In this document: positions 37,067-46,646 of the stretch, piece by piece
Layout: each line of letters begins with the position of its first letter
Numbering within the stretch: position 1 is the first letter of the stretch
NCBI GenBank assembly: GCA_948567375.1
Contig: OX419755.1
Coordinates: forward strand, 76,220,931 to 76,284,930
Source of the DNA: Lunularia cruciata
Taxonomy: Eukaryota > Streptophyta > Marchantiopsida > Lunulariales > Lunulariaceae
DNA length: 64,000 nt
Direction: 5' to 3'
Translations under genes and position numbers: made by a program
Notes under the pieces: generated by a model
The model's database searches: none
What the model saw: only the letters and a program-made list of their open reading frames with translations
What the model was told of the DNA's origin: nothing

Positions 37067-38599
37067 ATGGGCCGGCTTCCACTTCTCTGTGTGCAACTTA
37101 TCATATCCACAATGATCTTATTATACAGTTCCATCCTTCTTCCCTTGTCCGATGCTGCAATTGTTGTCGCCTTTTCTACTAAAGGTATGATTTCTGTCTT
37201 ACCTACCACTTTCTGCGACATTCAGAGGAAGTCAAAAACATTGCGCAAGGTTCTGGAGTGAGGAATTCAGTGGTGAGAGGTGCATATCCCTTCGTAGTGC
37301 AAGGTCCGGGTCTTGCCGCGTAATAAAATGCAGCTCCAGAAAAATACATTATCCTCATGGAATTGCCGTGCTAACTCAGACAAATTGCTGATCTTTCAAT
37401 GCAGGTGTGGACCCAACGCACAATGCTGATGTTGCGCGAAGAATAACCGCAGCTGATTCGATGAGAGGTGAATGCCGTGATTTTTGGTTTAAAAGATAGA
37501 CTCCCTGAAGCCCTGGTTCTATGCATGCATGTCATTATATTTACCTGGATTCAAGCTGATATCCACTAGATTACACCATCCCGAGCCGTCTGACTTAAAT
37601 TATGCTTCTGTTATGGTCCACTAGTACAACGGCTTTGCAATTGCTGTGCATGATTCCTTATGCTGTACATTTAGTCATTCGAATTTGATTCCGAAAATTC
37701 AACCTGCATGTGCAGGTGGAAACCAAGAACTTGAGACCGCCATCGCTCTAGATGGGTCCTTGAGATCTGGAATCGCAAGTTTATCACACAATGGGGGCAG
37801 TCAGAGTCAAGCTACCTCTGAATCTCGATCAGATTTAAGTCTTCTTCCGCACGACAAACCCGCGAACAAAGTTCCTACCGTAGGAAAATTGGGCCGCAAT
37901 GAGGAGGAGGAAGGAGCAAGTCGATTGGGTAATATCCGAAAGATTTCAGTTCGGATCGGGAATGCTCGGTTCGACTGGGTGAAAGCAGAAATTTCAAATG
38001 AAGCAAAACCGTCCTTCCGGTTTTGGGCAGCTTCGCCTAGTAACGGTGACGAAATACTGCAGCTTCAAGAGCTTTTTCTGAGTATCGCAGATATCTCTGA
38101 TCTTGGAATGTGGCAGATTTCAGACAGTGAGGAAGACAATTACCGCATCAGCGCTCTTGCGCGGGCTGCTATATCTGAGAGAGCTGATCGAGTTCAAAAC
38201 GCTTGGGTCCTTGCCGACATCTTCTCTCTTTTGAATGTCTGGCAGGGTAGTGACGATGAAGAAGAGAAGGTTCATTTTCAGGCGAGGAAGGTTCTGCGAG
38301 CTGATGTTTCATCAGCTGGATTGGGGGACGGAGGTCACGGCCAACTGCATGTTGATTCTGGAAAGAGAAATCTTCTAGCTGACATTTCTCCTTCTGGGGT
38401 CTGGACTGATGCTGAAGTAATGGATAGCCAATTCCACAAAAGAGGTCTGTTGGCTGATATCTCCCCTCCTGGAATGTGGTCAGATGATGGTGATGACACG
38501 CAGGACAACTATCACAAAAGACGCCTTCTAGCTGACATTTCCCCACCCGGAATGTGGCAAGGATCTGATGATCAATTAGCGGATATTTCTCAAAAGTAG
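37067..38599 (+). CDS. Secreted tandem-repeat peptide precursor (LADISPPGMW repeats), three exons
   Basis: Exons 37,067-37,184, 37,405-37,467 and 37,716-38,599 join through GT..AG introns of 220 and 248 bases, both phase 1, giving 354 residues. Residues 1-30 form a signal peptide (hydrophobic core about 5-27, likely cut after S-D-A). The middle, about 62-180, is charged and low-complexity. From residue 182 on, the motif LADISPPGMW recurs: L-S-I-A-D-I-S-D-L-G-M-W (182), V-L-A-D-I-F-S-L-L-N-V-W (225), a weak copy (253), L-L-A-D-I-S-P-S-G-V-W (280), L-L-A-D-I-S-P-P-G-M-W (305 and 331), and a final L-A-D-I-S-Q-K. Basic pairs (K-R, H-K-R, H-K-R-R) precede the last three full copies and acidic runs follow most copies. 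I infer a secreted polyprotein cut into small peptides. I do not recognise the family. An acidic secreted structural protein is the main alternative. Confidence 0.8.
38372..38599 (+). repeat. Best-conserved peptide repeats of the precursor
   Basis: Three successive repeat cores start at 38,372, 38,447 and 38,525, 25-26 codons apart, followed by a partial L-A-D-I-S before the stop. The second and third cores encode the same eleven residues yet differ at seven synonymous positions. The protein repeats are therefore old, and their peptide has been held constant by selection rather than by recent copying. Confidence 0.85.
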
Positions 38600-39539
38600 C
38601 CTGATGCGCGGAGATGTCTTCGGTCAACAACAATGTTCCCAACTTTCCTGTAAACAGCCGAATATAGAGTATCCAAATAGAGAATATAGAAAATCCAAAC
38701 GAGTTAACCTGCAGTTTTGGCACACTGAGAGCATGGCTTCTTGCAATGTGGATACGCAGAAATGAACGACACGTGAGCCAGTAGCTGCTAGTAACAGCTT
38801 CAACGGGATTGAATGAAGCGAGCCATCTGCACGACGTACATGCGTGTAAGATCTAAGCACTGGATGGATGTAGCTGCTGCTGACTGACTGACGTTCTGTC
38901 TCAGAATGAAGGGAACAGGCTTTGAGCAAATTTCTAGCGTTCAATGTTGGAGTTCATCGTCGTCCAAAGTTCAGACACTGCAGCTCACAGACATATATGT
39001 TCTGCCCAAGTCTCCTGTCTGTCAGTACGTAAACCTGTAAGCCAGTTCTTTATCTACCTTTCTATGGAACTGAACAGAGGTGGCCAGCCCAGTCCAGCTG
39101 GTAAGAAGCAAATTGAGTAATTTTTGAGCTGCGTATTACTTATGTACCGTATGCAGTTATGGAAAGAACGTAACAGACAGCTGTGAGTTCATCAGCTGAG
39201 CTCGAAGTTGACGCATTCTCACAGGATTCAGGTAAGCAAACCAATGTGAAATCCGTAGGTGACGTGGGAAAAGAGATACGACCGATCTACTAGAGATATG
39301 ACGTCTGACGTAAGACCTCATACACAGTTGTTGATTGTATAGACTGTCAGTCAGTCAGCGGCTGGACGAATGAAGCAAGAACGAGCGCTCGTGAGAGATC
39401 GAGCACATAAAGTGTACCATATTCCACTCAGACGCCCTAGCTCCAGCGAGCTAGCTTACAGTAGTTGTTAGTGAGGGGCAGTCACACTTGAACATATGCA
39501 GGAGATAGCTCTAGAGTTTAACCATGTTACTATGTAACG
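38600..39539. other. 3' flank of the peptide-precursor gene
   Basis: The 3' untranslated region probably lies in the first 100-200 bases. No AATAAA is present, but A-rich near-upstream elements such as gaatatagaaaatcc at about 38,683 would suit plant polyadenylation. The rest is low-copy DNA with no supported gene. Confidence 0.35.
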
Positions 39540-39752
39540 ATGGCCACAGATGGTTCTCCACAGAGTTTTGTTACTGCGAGGTCACTAATGCAAAGTTTTG
39601 AATGCTATGCTTGCGGCTTTTCCTGTTCTCATGCATGTCTCCTTTCACTAGCGTTGGCATTGACCTGTACCATATTACTAATTTATATTATTACGGGAAA
39701 TTCAGGTCTACGAGAAGCCAAAAGAGTAGACTGGACGAGTGGTAAACATTGA
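39540..39752 (+). CDS. Candidate small single-pass membrane protein
   Basis: A 70-codon open frame starts in a strong plant context (aacgATGgcc). It encodes a short polar head (M-A-T-D-G-S-P-Q-S-F) and four cysteines (F-E-C-Y-A-C-G-F-S-C-S-H-A-C). One clear hydrophobic segment follows at about residues 33-52 (L-L-S-L-A-L-A-L-T-C-T-I-L-L-I-Y-I-I), then a basic C-terminal tail. The order fits a small type II or tail-anchored membrane protein. It lies about 0.9 kb downstream of the peptide-precursor gene on the same strand. No family is recognised and the length is within reach of chance, so this is only a candidate. Confidence 0.25.
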   Translation: MATDGSPQSFVTARSLMQSFECYACGFSCSHACLLSLALALTCTILLIYIITGNSGLREAKRVDWTSGKH

Positions 39753-40723
39753 TGAATCTATCGAATCTGATCAATGTACATTGACACGACTAATAAATGG
39801 ACTAATTATAGTATCGATTTCATAGTGGAGCATGCGTTTCAGTACTCAATTTGGAAATAAGTTTATATTCAATAAATTCATGGCATGCGCATCCAATGCA
39901 TGGCACGGTATCCAGCTAGCATAATAACCTCTCTGCTCGAAACAAAACAAATCAGCATCATATCTCGTTTCATGGTCAAGTGATATTGAAAATTGATACA
40001 TTTTCTTTTCATTATATTTAACTTCAAATTCACATATTAGAATTAATTTAGGGTGAATAATTTACAAGGTTATGATGAAAACAATAATAAAAAGAATAAA
40101 AATAACACATCCCTAAATCTACATGTAAGCAGTTGACATGCGTTGCTGGAGTGGAGGAGGTGGGCAGTTGCCACGTCGAGTAAATCTACTTTATCTTCTT
40201 TGTTAAATCAAATGAAATTGGTATATTTTTTTAATGTACTAGAAAAGATAAAAAAAAAATTTTCTAATTGAAGTTAACATAAATTTTTTGCAAATATTAA
40301 ATTTACCAAAATTCTACTGTGAGATATATTAATTAGAATTTTCATTCTAATTGTAATTGAAATAATAAAATTATTTTGTTCATCAGTTAAAAACTTTTAA
40401 TTGGAAAATATCATTATTTATCAAATAATGTCACCTCTTTTTACATATATTTTACAAGATATAATATCCCATCACTAAATTATACATAAAAAAACATTCT
40501 ACTCTAACTTTATAAATCAGGTTAATCGTACAATAGAAATATATTTTGGTAATTAATGAAATGTAAAAGAAAAAGAAATTTTTCATTTGGATGAATTCCC
40601 ACGATCGCGCATTCCATAGTTTAAAACTCAAGAAATTCTGCGGAAAGATGTTTACGAGATCACACCCAAGCCAGTTGTGACCGGTTCGAGTAACTTGACT
40701 TGTATGATGTCCAGATAGTAAAG
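39753..40723. other. AT-rich intergenic DNA
   Basis: Nothing recognisable is present. The DNA is strongly AT-rich from about 40.0 to 40.6 kb and ends at a dispersed repeat. Confidence 0.4.
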
Positions 40724-40846
40724 ACTCTATTGGGGCTCAGCCCCATTTTGACCCCATTAGACTTATTTTGTCTCACCCTTGTACGGCATGATGGGTCTTC
40801 CCATCCTTCGTGTTTTGTGCGTGTTTTCGCGGTCGCCTTTCTTCCG
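40724..40846 (+). repeat. Dispersed pyrimidine-rich repeat, copy 2 (fullest)
   Basis: Modules in order are actctattgg, a ggggctcagcccc palindrome, tttgtctcacccttgtacgg, tgatgggtcttcccatcctt, and a cgcggtcgcctttcttcc end. The palindrome followed by the constant block recurs about 700 bases away at 41,423 in the same orientation. There are no open frames, A or B box promoters, or TG..CA ends, so SINE, LTR and MITE labels are all unproven. Confidence 0.8.
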
Positions 40847-41422
40847 ATAGTGCTTGATACCGTGAGAATGAGATAGGGAAACAGTCAACCACCTCACCTT
40901 GTATGTTCATCCACCTCATCCCCTCCACGGGATTATACTGGGTGTAAATAAACTAATCGAACCACTCTTGCTGTGCTATGAGTTTGGCTACAATTCTAAA
41001 ACCGATGCCGAAGGATTCCTGTGACCATGCAACAGCAAACGGCAAAGACCAATTACACACAATAAGCCAATTTCATTGGCTGGAAAGTGTTGGGATAGAA
41101 AGAAAGGGTGAGGTAGATGAGGAGAAAAAGTGAGGTGGGTTTACAATTTCCCGATGAGATATTACGCGGTATTCTACTCAAAGTTTCATATTTGTGATTG
41201 TTACGTACCTGCAGTGAAGGATGCCGTTTATACCTAAATCTATCTATAATGGAGGATTTTCAGCCATTAACCATCCGATACTAATATTCTCAATCGCATT
41301 GGATATTCGATGTCTTAGACTGCGTAGCCCGAACATATATGTTCCTAGTGGCACTAGGAGGGCCTCGATTTGGGCCAATATCCAGGGCACATAGACTTAG
41401 CGAATCCGGATGCCTAGTCTGA
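40847..41422. other. DNA between two direct copies of the dispersed repeat
   Basis: About 575 bases without a recognisable gene lie between same-orientation repeat copies. The arrangement could mark a very small LTR-type element (TRIM) or two independent insertions. No primer-binding or polypurine site is evident. Confidence 0.3.
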
Positions 41423-41532
41423 CAGTAAAATGGGGCTTAGCCCCATTTTACCTTTTTCTTCTCTCTCTTGTACGGCTTGATGGGGTCTTCCTGTCCTTCT
41501 TTTTTTTCTACGCGGTCGTCCTTCTCCCGTCT
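41423..41532 (+). repeat. Dispersed pyrimidine-rich repeat, copy 3
   Basis: This copy carries tggggcttagcccca, then tctctcttgtacggcttgat, gtcttcctgtccttc, and a ctacgcggtcgtccttc end. It faces a reversed partial copy at 41,822-41,866, so the pair forms an inverted repeat around about 290 bases. Confidence 0.8.
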
Positions 41533-41811
41533 GACAGTCAGATACGCTGTTCAGAGGCTGGATACTAAAGTATTTTCAGCTGACGAACTTCACACTGTTA
41601 CACTGTCGGACTTTCAATTATCTCTCTACACAGAAGCTGCGGAACACTCCACTTGAATAGTTTCTCACCATGAACTCTTGACCTCTAAGTTTATGTTTAA
41701 ATTCAGATCCCGTAACTTGAGCAAAGAGAGCATGTTAACACTAAAATGCCTACGAGGAGAAGGGATAAATCAAGAGACAATTTACTCCAAAGAAAAATGC
41801 CAAATATCCTT

Positions 41812-41905
41812 CTACTAAGTAGAGGAAAAAGGAGACCGCGTAGAGAACACGAAGGATGGGAAGACCTCTACTAAGTAGTTTCCTCTCTACTTAGTAGAGA
41901 GGAAA
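41812..41905. repeat. Alternative hairpin cluster (CTACTAAGTAG)
   Basis: The motif ctactaagtag occurs at 41,812 and 41,868. A perfect 13-base inverted pair (41,866-41,878 with 41,887-41,899) has an 8-base loop. Overlapping it, 41,879-41,905 is another perfect hairpin with 12-base arms (tttcctctctac with gtagagaggaaa) and a 3-base loop. The two structures share bases and cannot form at once on one strand. Confidence 0.8.
41822..41866 (-). repeat. Dispersed repeat, reversed partial copy 4
   Basis: Read on the minus strand it gives ggtcttcccatccttcg, then tacgcggtctcctttttcctc, matching only the right half of the other copies. It ends at a hairpin-forming segment rather than at the palindromic left module. 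Confidence 0.75.
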
Positions 41906-43044
41906 CGAATCATGAAACATATGGTTATAAATAAGGTTGTTGTTTCTCAAACGGCAATTGAATTCCCAACTTTATTTTGTATGTTCTAGGAAGCTAATTT
42001 TATCCGAATACAAAGGTAGTAGTTAGAACACAAGAGTTTGTGGAGCACCACGAACGCAAATCTCATCACCATGAACTTCTTGCAGGTTGGTAGCAATTGG
42101 AAGGTAGTTTTGAAACTGAGCTTTATTGAAAACAGAGCCATAAGTTTTGCCAGAGGCTATCTGAAAATATTTAAAGTGAATTTGATTAATTGAGCAAGGT
42201 TGAACTCAAAATTTATTCCTTGATTGTTGAAGTACTTGGTAATAAATAAAAATGAATCAAATTAATTTTTTTATTTGCACAGTAATATTTAGAAAATATA
42301 GATTTTGATTAACTTGATTATAGATTATTGAACATATAGATTCATGGGAAATTTGACATTATTTTCAAGTATAAATAAGGAATTAGAAGTACTAAGAAGC
42401 AAGAACATATATGACAGAGAGATTGAATGTAGTTTAGAAGTCAAAAAGCTCGTGAATTTTTTCCAAGGTGTCAATTTAGATGAGAATGCGGTTGGAGAAT
42501 ATATATTAAACTCATTTTATTTGGTATATAAAAAATAATTGGTATGCATGGGAGAACTTTGTGAAATATATTGATGGTTAGAATGGAAGTCTTAATACGG
42601 GCAATGGTTGTGAGATTGACAAGAGGCTTAAAAGCCTCTTGTTAGAATCAGATTAGAATGTCGACAATTTAAAACAAGAAAGTGCGATATTTAATTTAAA
42701 GACTGAAAGAATGTTATGGATGTTCATTATCGATACCCTCAGCATTGTTTCATATCAAGCAACGATTAGTTTTAGAAAGAATAATTGAAAGAATATCTTC
42801 CAATAAACACTGAACCTCGATTCAAAAACAAGTGAGCTTTTGTGGCAATTATGAAACTCATAACGATAATGCATAACTTGAGTAGAATTTACATCAGATT
42901 GAAAGCTATACTAAAATATTGCTTCTTTATTTAACAAGTATAATTATTTGATTCTCTTTTTGATAGCCAAGATTAAGGAGACAGAGAGCAATAATTATAT
43001 CAATATAAGATTAGTAAGTGGTGATTTTGCTGAAAGGGCTTGTA
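41906..43044. other. AT-rich DNA next to copia 2
   Basis: No gene is recognised. A 64-codon open stretch at 42,344-42,538 has no known motif. A perfect 24-base palindrome lies at 42,619. Confidence 0.35.
42619..42642. repeat. Near-perfect palindrome with 11-bp arms
   Basis: Arms acaagaggctt and aagcctcttgt are separated by two bases. As RNA it would form a tight stem, but no T run follows and no gene ends here, so a terminator role is not supported. Confidence 0.7.
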
Positions 43045-43338
43045 AAAAAACACTTTTGAATTGGAAGCTAAATCCATTGGAGAACACTGATATGAATTTG
43101 ATTTCATAGAAAATCACACTTTGTGCAAGACAATGAATTCATATGAGTTTGGGACAAAACCCTAAAAAATCATTTTATAAGTTTGGCATTTTTACTAAAT
43201 TAGTGCTAAATTGGCCTTGTAGCCATCCATGGGGAGTGCTGCTCCAAAGCTTGCTAAATCTCTATCCCTCTTAGAACCTTCCATGAGTACTATAAGAGAC
43301 TATCAAGGAGATTTATTGTGATATAACACATATTAACA
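43045..43338 (-). repeat. 3' LTR of copia 2
   Basis: This segment pairs with 46,375-46,646. Shared blocks include aattggaagctaaatcc, tagtgctaaattgg, cttagaacc and gatataacacat, in the same order. Many substitutions and small gaps separate the two, which argues for great age. Confidence 0.75.
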
Positions 43339-46300
43339 ATCTTTACCTTGTCTTGTATTCTTTTTCCATCTGTATAAAATATCGTAAACGTGTTCTTCCT
43401 TGTATGTCTTAGATGCATCTACATCAATACTTCCAATGCTAAGTAGGTCCAACCATAAATTGAATTTCTCAATACATTTCATGTGTATCAATCATATTTG
43501 CAACAATCTCATGTGTATCAGTCGTATGCAAGTACAACTCTCCTCTATTAATGATATCTTTGATGTAGTGATGTCTCCTGTCTATATATTTTGTCGTATA
43601 ATGAAATTAATAGATACTTAGCAAAATATACTGCACTTTGACAATCGTAATGAAATAAAATTTGATTCCTATAATAGACCAATCTTGCTCTCAAACCTCT
43701 CCAAGTAAATACCTTCTTAGTGGCTTTTGTTTCAACCATTTACTAGCTTCAAAAGTTGAGAGTGTTAAGGTTGGCAATAAAGTTGAATTCAAACTTATAG
43801 GTCCACCAATTAGCATAAAGACATGCCTTGTAGAGGACCTTCTCTTGTCCAAATCTTTAGCAAATCAACATAAAAAGTCTGTGATTTTCCCACCCTCATG
43901 CTTTGAATCAAAGAGAATACAAGTATTTACTGTACCTAGATAATCTACTTTGTAGCTTTTGAATGCTCCTTTCATAGACTTGCTATGCATTTACTTACCA
44001 TACTACCTCCAAATGAGATATCTTGTCTAGTGCAAATCATTATAAACAAGATTGTCAACAACATTTGGATATGGAATCATAGCCATATACTTCCTCTATT
44101 GCTCACTCTTGGATATTGTGCTAAAGACAGCGTAAAATGAGAAGCTAAAGGAATACTTATTACCTTTTCATTCTTAATGCTTAAATGCATTAGTACTTTC
44201 TCTATGTATTTCCTTGTGATATTTACAACCAAAAAATCTTATATTGTTATTGTAGATATCTTTCTTCTTAGCAAGTCTCAAGTCTTTCATATCAAACTCT
44301 CTACTCAACTAACCCTTCAACTTAAGTAGAGAATCAGATCTTCTTTGAGTTCCAATCAACTTATTATCCACAAAAAGCAAAAAGATGATAAGTATATGGA
44401 AAACTTCAGTAGCCAAACCTCTAACTCCATCCTAGCCTTTTATTGTTTGAAGATGGAGAACAGCTTAGACTTCTACTTCATCATATAGACCTAAATCTTA
44501 CTCAAATAATCATCTACAAATGAAAGAAAGTATAATGCTCCAACTTGGAAGCAACAAGAGTAAGGTTGCTACATTTGAATCTATATCTATGATTGACTTG
44601 AATTCTGGTGTTGTATCAGTCAGCTGGATGGATGGTTATGACAGACAAATCTTTGCAATGATAGAGGATTCAGCATATGGCTGTAGGGAGGCTTTGATGA
44701 AACATATGCAACGGCATTTGGCAAGGGAGAGAGAGACTTAAATGAAGAACCAAATCTTTTGATGGACAAGATTTCATAACCTTTAAGATTTAGCGCATGT
44801 GTAGTTCCTGGAATCCTCTTTCAAAAATTATCTTAATGAGCATGTTATAGTTGAATAGTACTTTAGAGTCTTGTGGTCTTGAGAAAATATAATGGTTATC
44901 GCTTTTATAACATTGTCTCCAAAAGCTCATATAGGTTCCTAATTCTTTAGCTCTTCATCACTAAAGCTTTTGTGGTAACTTTAAGATTCTTGCCTTTATT
45001 GACCACTTACAACAATTCAAATGTAGTGCTCCTAGAAAGATCAAGTTTTTCTTTTGCTCTAGAACATATTTGACATTAGATAATATCCTAGTGTTTCCAT
45101 AAAAAAACATCTTGGTGTGCTTGATCATGATGCACATCCCTATAATCTTACATGCCATGTAAGTTCCCATAAATACAATCCCACCCTTGTATGAACTATA
45201 GGTGTGAAATTTGTCTTTTTGAGGATACATTTGCTATGAACAACAAGAATCAAAGATTCATGCATCTCAAAACATATCCTTATGAATAATATGATAAGCA
45301 GACTATCAAATACTCCATTAATATCAGCAATAATTTCTTTTTTAGAAGCTTGACTTCTTTCTTTATATGAATCTTTTGTTTTATTTGTACAATCTCTCTT
45401 ATAGTGTCTTAACTTCCCATTTTCAAAACACCTAACCTTTTATTTGTCAAATTTACACACAAATTTTGATATAACTTTGCTTCTTTTGTAGTGTCCTTAC
45501 TTCACATTCAAAAATACTTACCTATGATTTGTAAAATTTAAATATGGACTTTGATATGAATTTGCCCATATTTTGCCTTTCTACATACTATTACCTCTCA
45601 TTAAAATTAGATATTGTTTTTGATATAATTTACCTAAATTTTATCTTTTGTACATAATATTACCTCTCACAAATAGTGCCTCTAATTATGAGGCTTCACT
45701 ATTAGGTCTCTTTCTCATCTTGTTGCAATTAACTCTTCTTATTGAAAGAGAATTACAATGACATATTCCAATTCAATGGTGTTTTTATAGTACAAAAGAG
45801 TACTAACCAAATGCTCAAATAGAAAAGGTAATGAAGTCAATAGCAACAAATTTTTATCTTCATCTTTTAAATTGACATTAAAATGAATCAACTCATAGAA
45901 GATTGTGTTGATTGTGTTCAAAGTGTCTCACAAAACAACACAATTCATCCATTGCAAGGTATAAAGTTGCTACTTTAGATAGAATCAATGTGTCAAGGAC
46001 TAGTTCTTACATACTTCTCCAATTTATCTCTGATTTTGTCCATAATTTATGTGTTAAAGCTCCTACTCGTGACATTGTATAGCACTTTTTCTATAATACC
46101 AAAGTATGTTATAGATCTCAAGTTAATTCTCAAGCCTCCTCCCATTCTTATCTTTATTTTTCTTCTCCAACATCTTATGCAAACCTTGGTACAAAGATAT
46201 ATCTTTCATCTTCAATTGTCACAACCCAAAATTGTTCTTTCTATCTAATATTTTTTACCTCAAAGTTTTCCTTTGAGGCTTTTTGCCATTTCATCACTCA

Positions 46301-46374
46301 ATCTAAGCTTTGATCACAATTATTGGAACTAATTACAAAGAATACATGCAATTAAATATAGAAGACGAAATTTA

Positions 46375-46646
46375 GTTGGTTCACTTCCAAATTGGAAGCT
46401 ACATCCGTTAGAAAACACACATGATTTATGATTTTTGGATAAAATGGAAAAAAAATTTTCCAAAGCGTTTTTCTTACTCTAGCACCTTCACTAAATTATT
46501 CCTAAATTGGACTTGTATCAACTTACACATCTCTCCCATCCTTCCTTAACCTCCCACACCTTAGAACCACACAAGGTTTTTAAGAGGCCAGCAAGCAAAA
46601 ACATATCGAGGAGACTTGTAGTGACATAACACAGGACATATTTCAA
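46375..46646 (-). repeat. 5' LTR of copia 2
   Basis: Partner of the LTR at 43,045-43,338, with aattggaagctacatcc, tattcctaaattgg, cttagaacc and gacataacacagg in matching order. The gag remnant lies just inside it on the minus strand. Confidence 0.75.

Larger units (their letters stand above)
43045..46646 (-). mobile_element. Ty1/copia fossil with both LTRs (copia 2)
   Basis: On the minus strand the element runs from a 5' LTR (about 46,646-46,375) to a 3' LTR (about 43,338-43,045), both starting TGTT. Parts in order: gag near 45,940-45,740 (D-E-D-K-N-L-L-L-L-T-S-L-P then L-V-S-T-L-L-Y); a zinc knuckle near 45,440; integrase near 44,500 (F-V-D-D-Y); reverse transcriptase end near 44,300 (F-D-M-K-D-L-R-L-A-K-K); RNase H near 43,660 (C-Q-S-A-V-Y-F-A-K). 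At 3.6 kb it is shorter than a typical copia element. The LTRs are strongly diverged by eye, so it is an old insertion with many breaks. Confidence 0.85.

Noticed and set aside
38169-38723. 184-codon open frame on the minus strand
   Set aside because: It is antisense to the repeat part of the peptide-precursor gene; its openness follows from the codon use of the plus-strand repeats.
40680-40700. B-box-like ggttcgagt, hinting at a tRNA or SINE
   Set aside because: No A box at the right distance and no tRNA fold.
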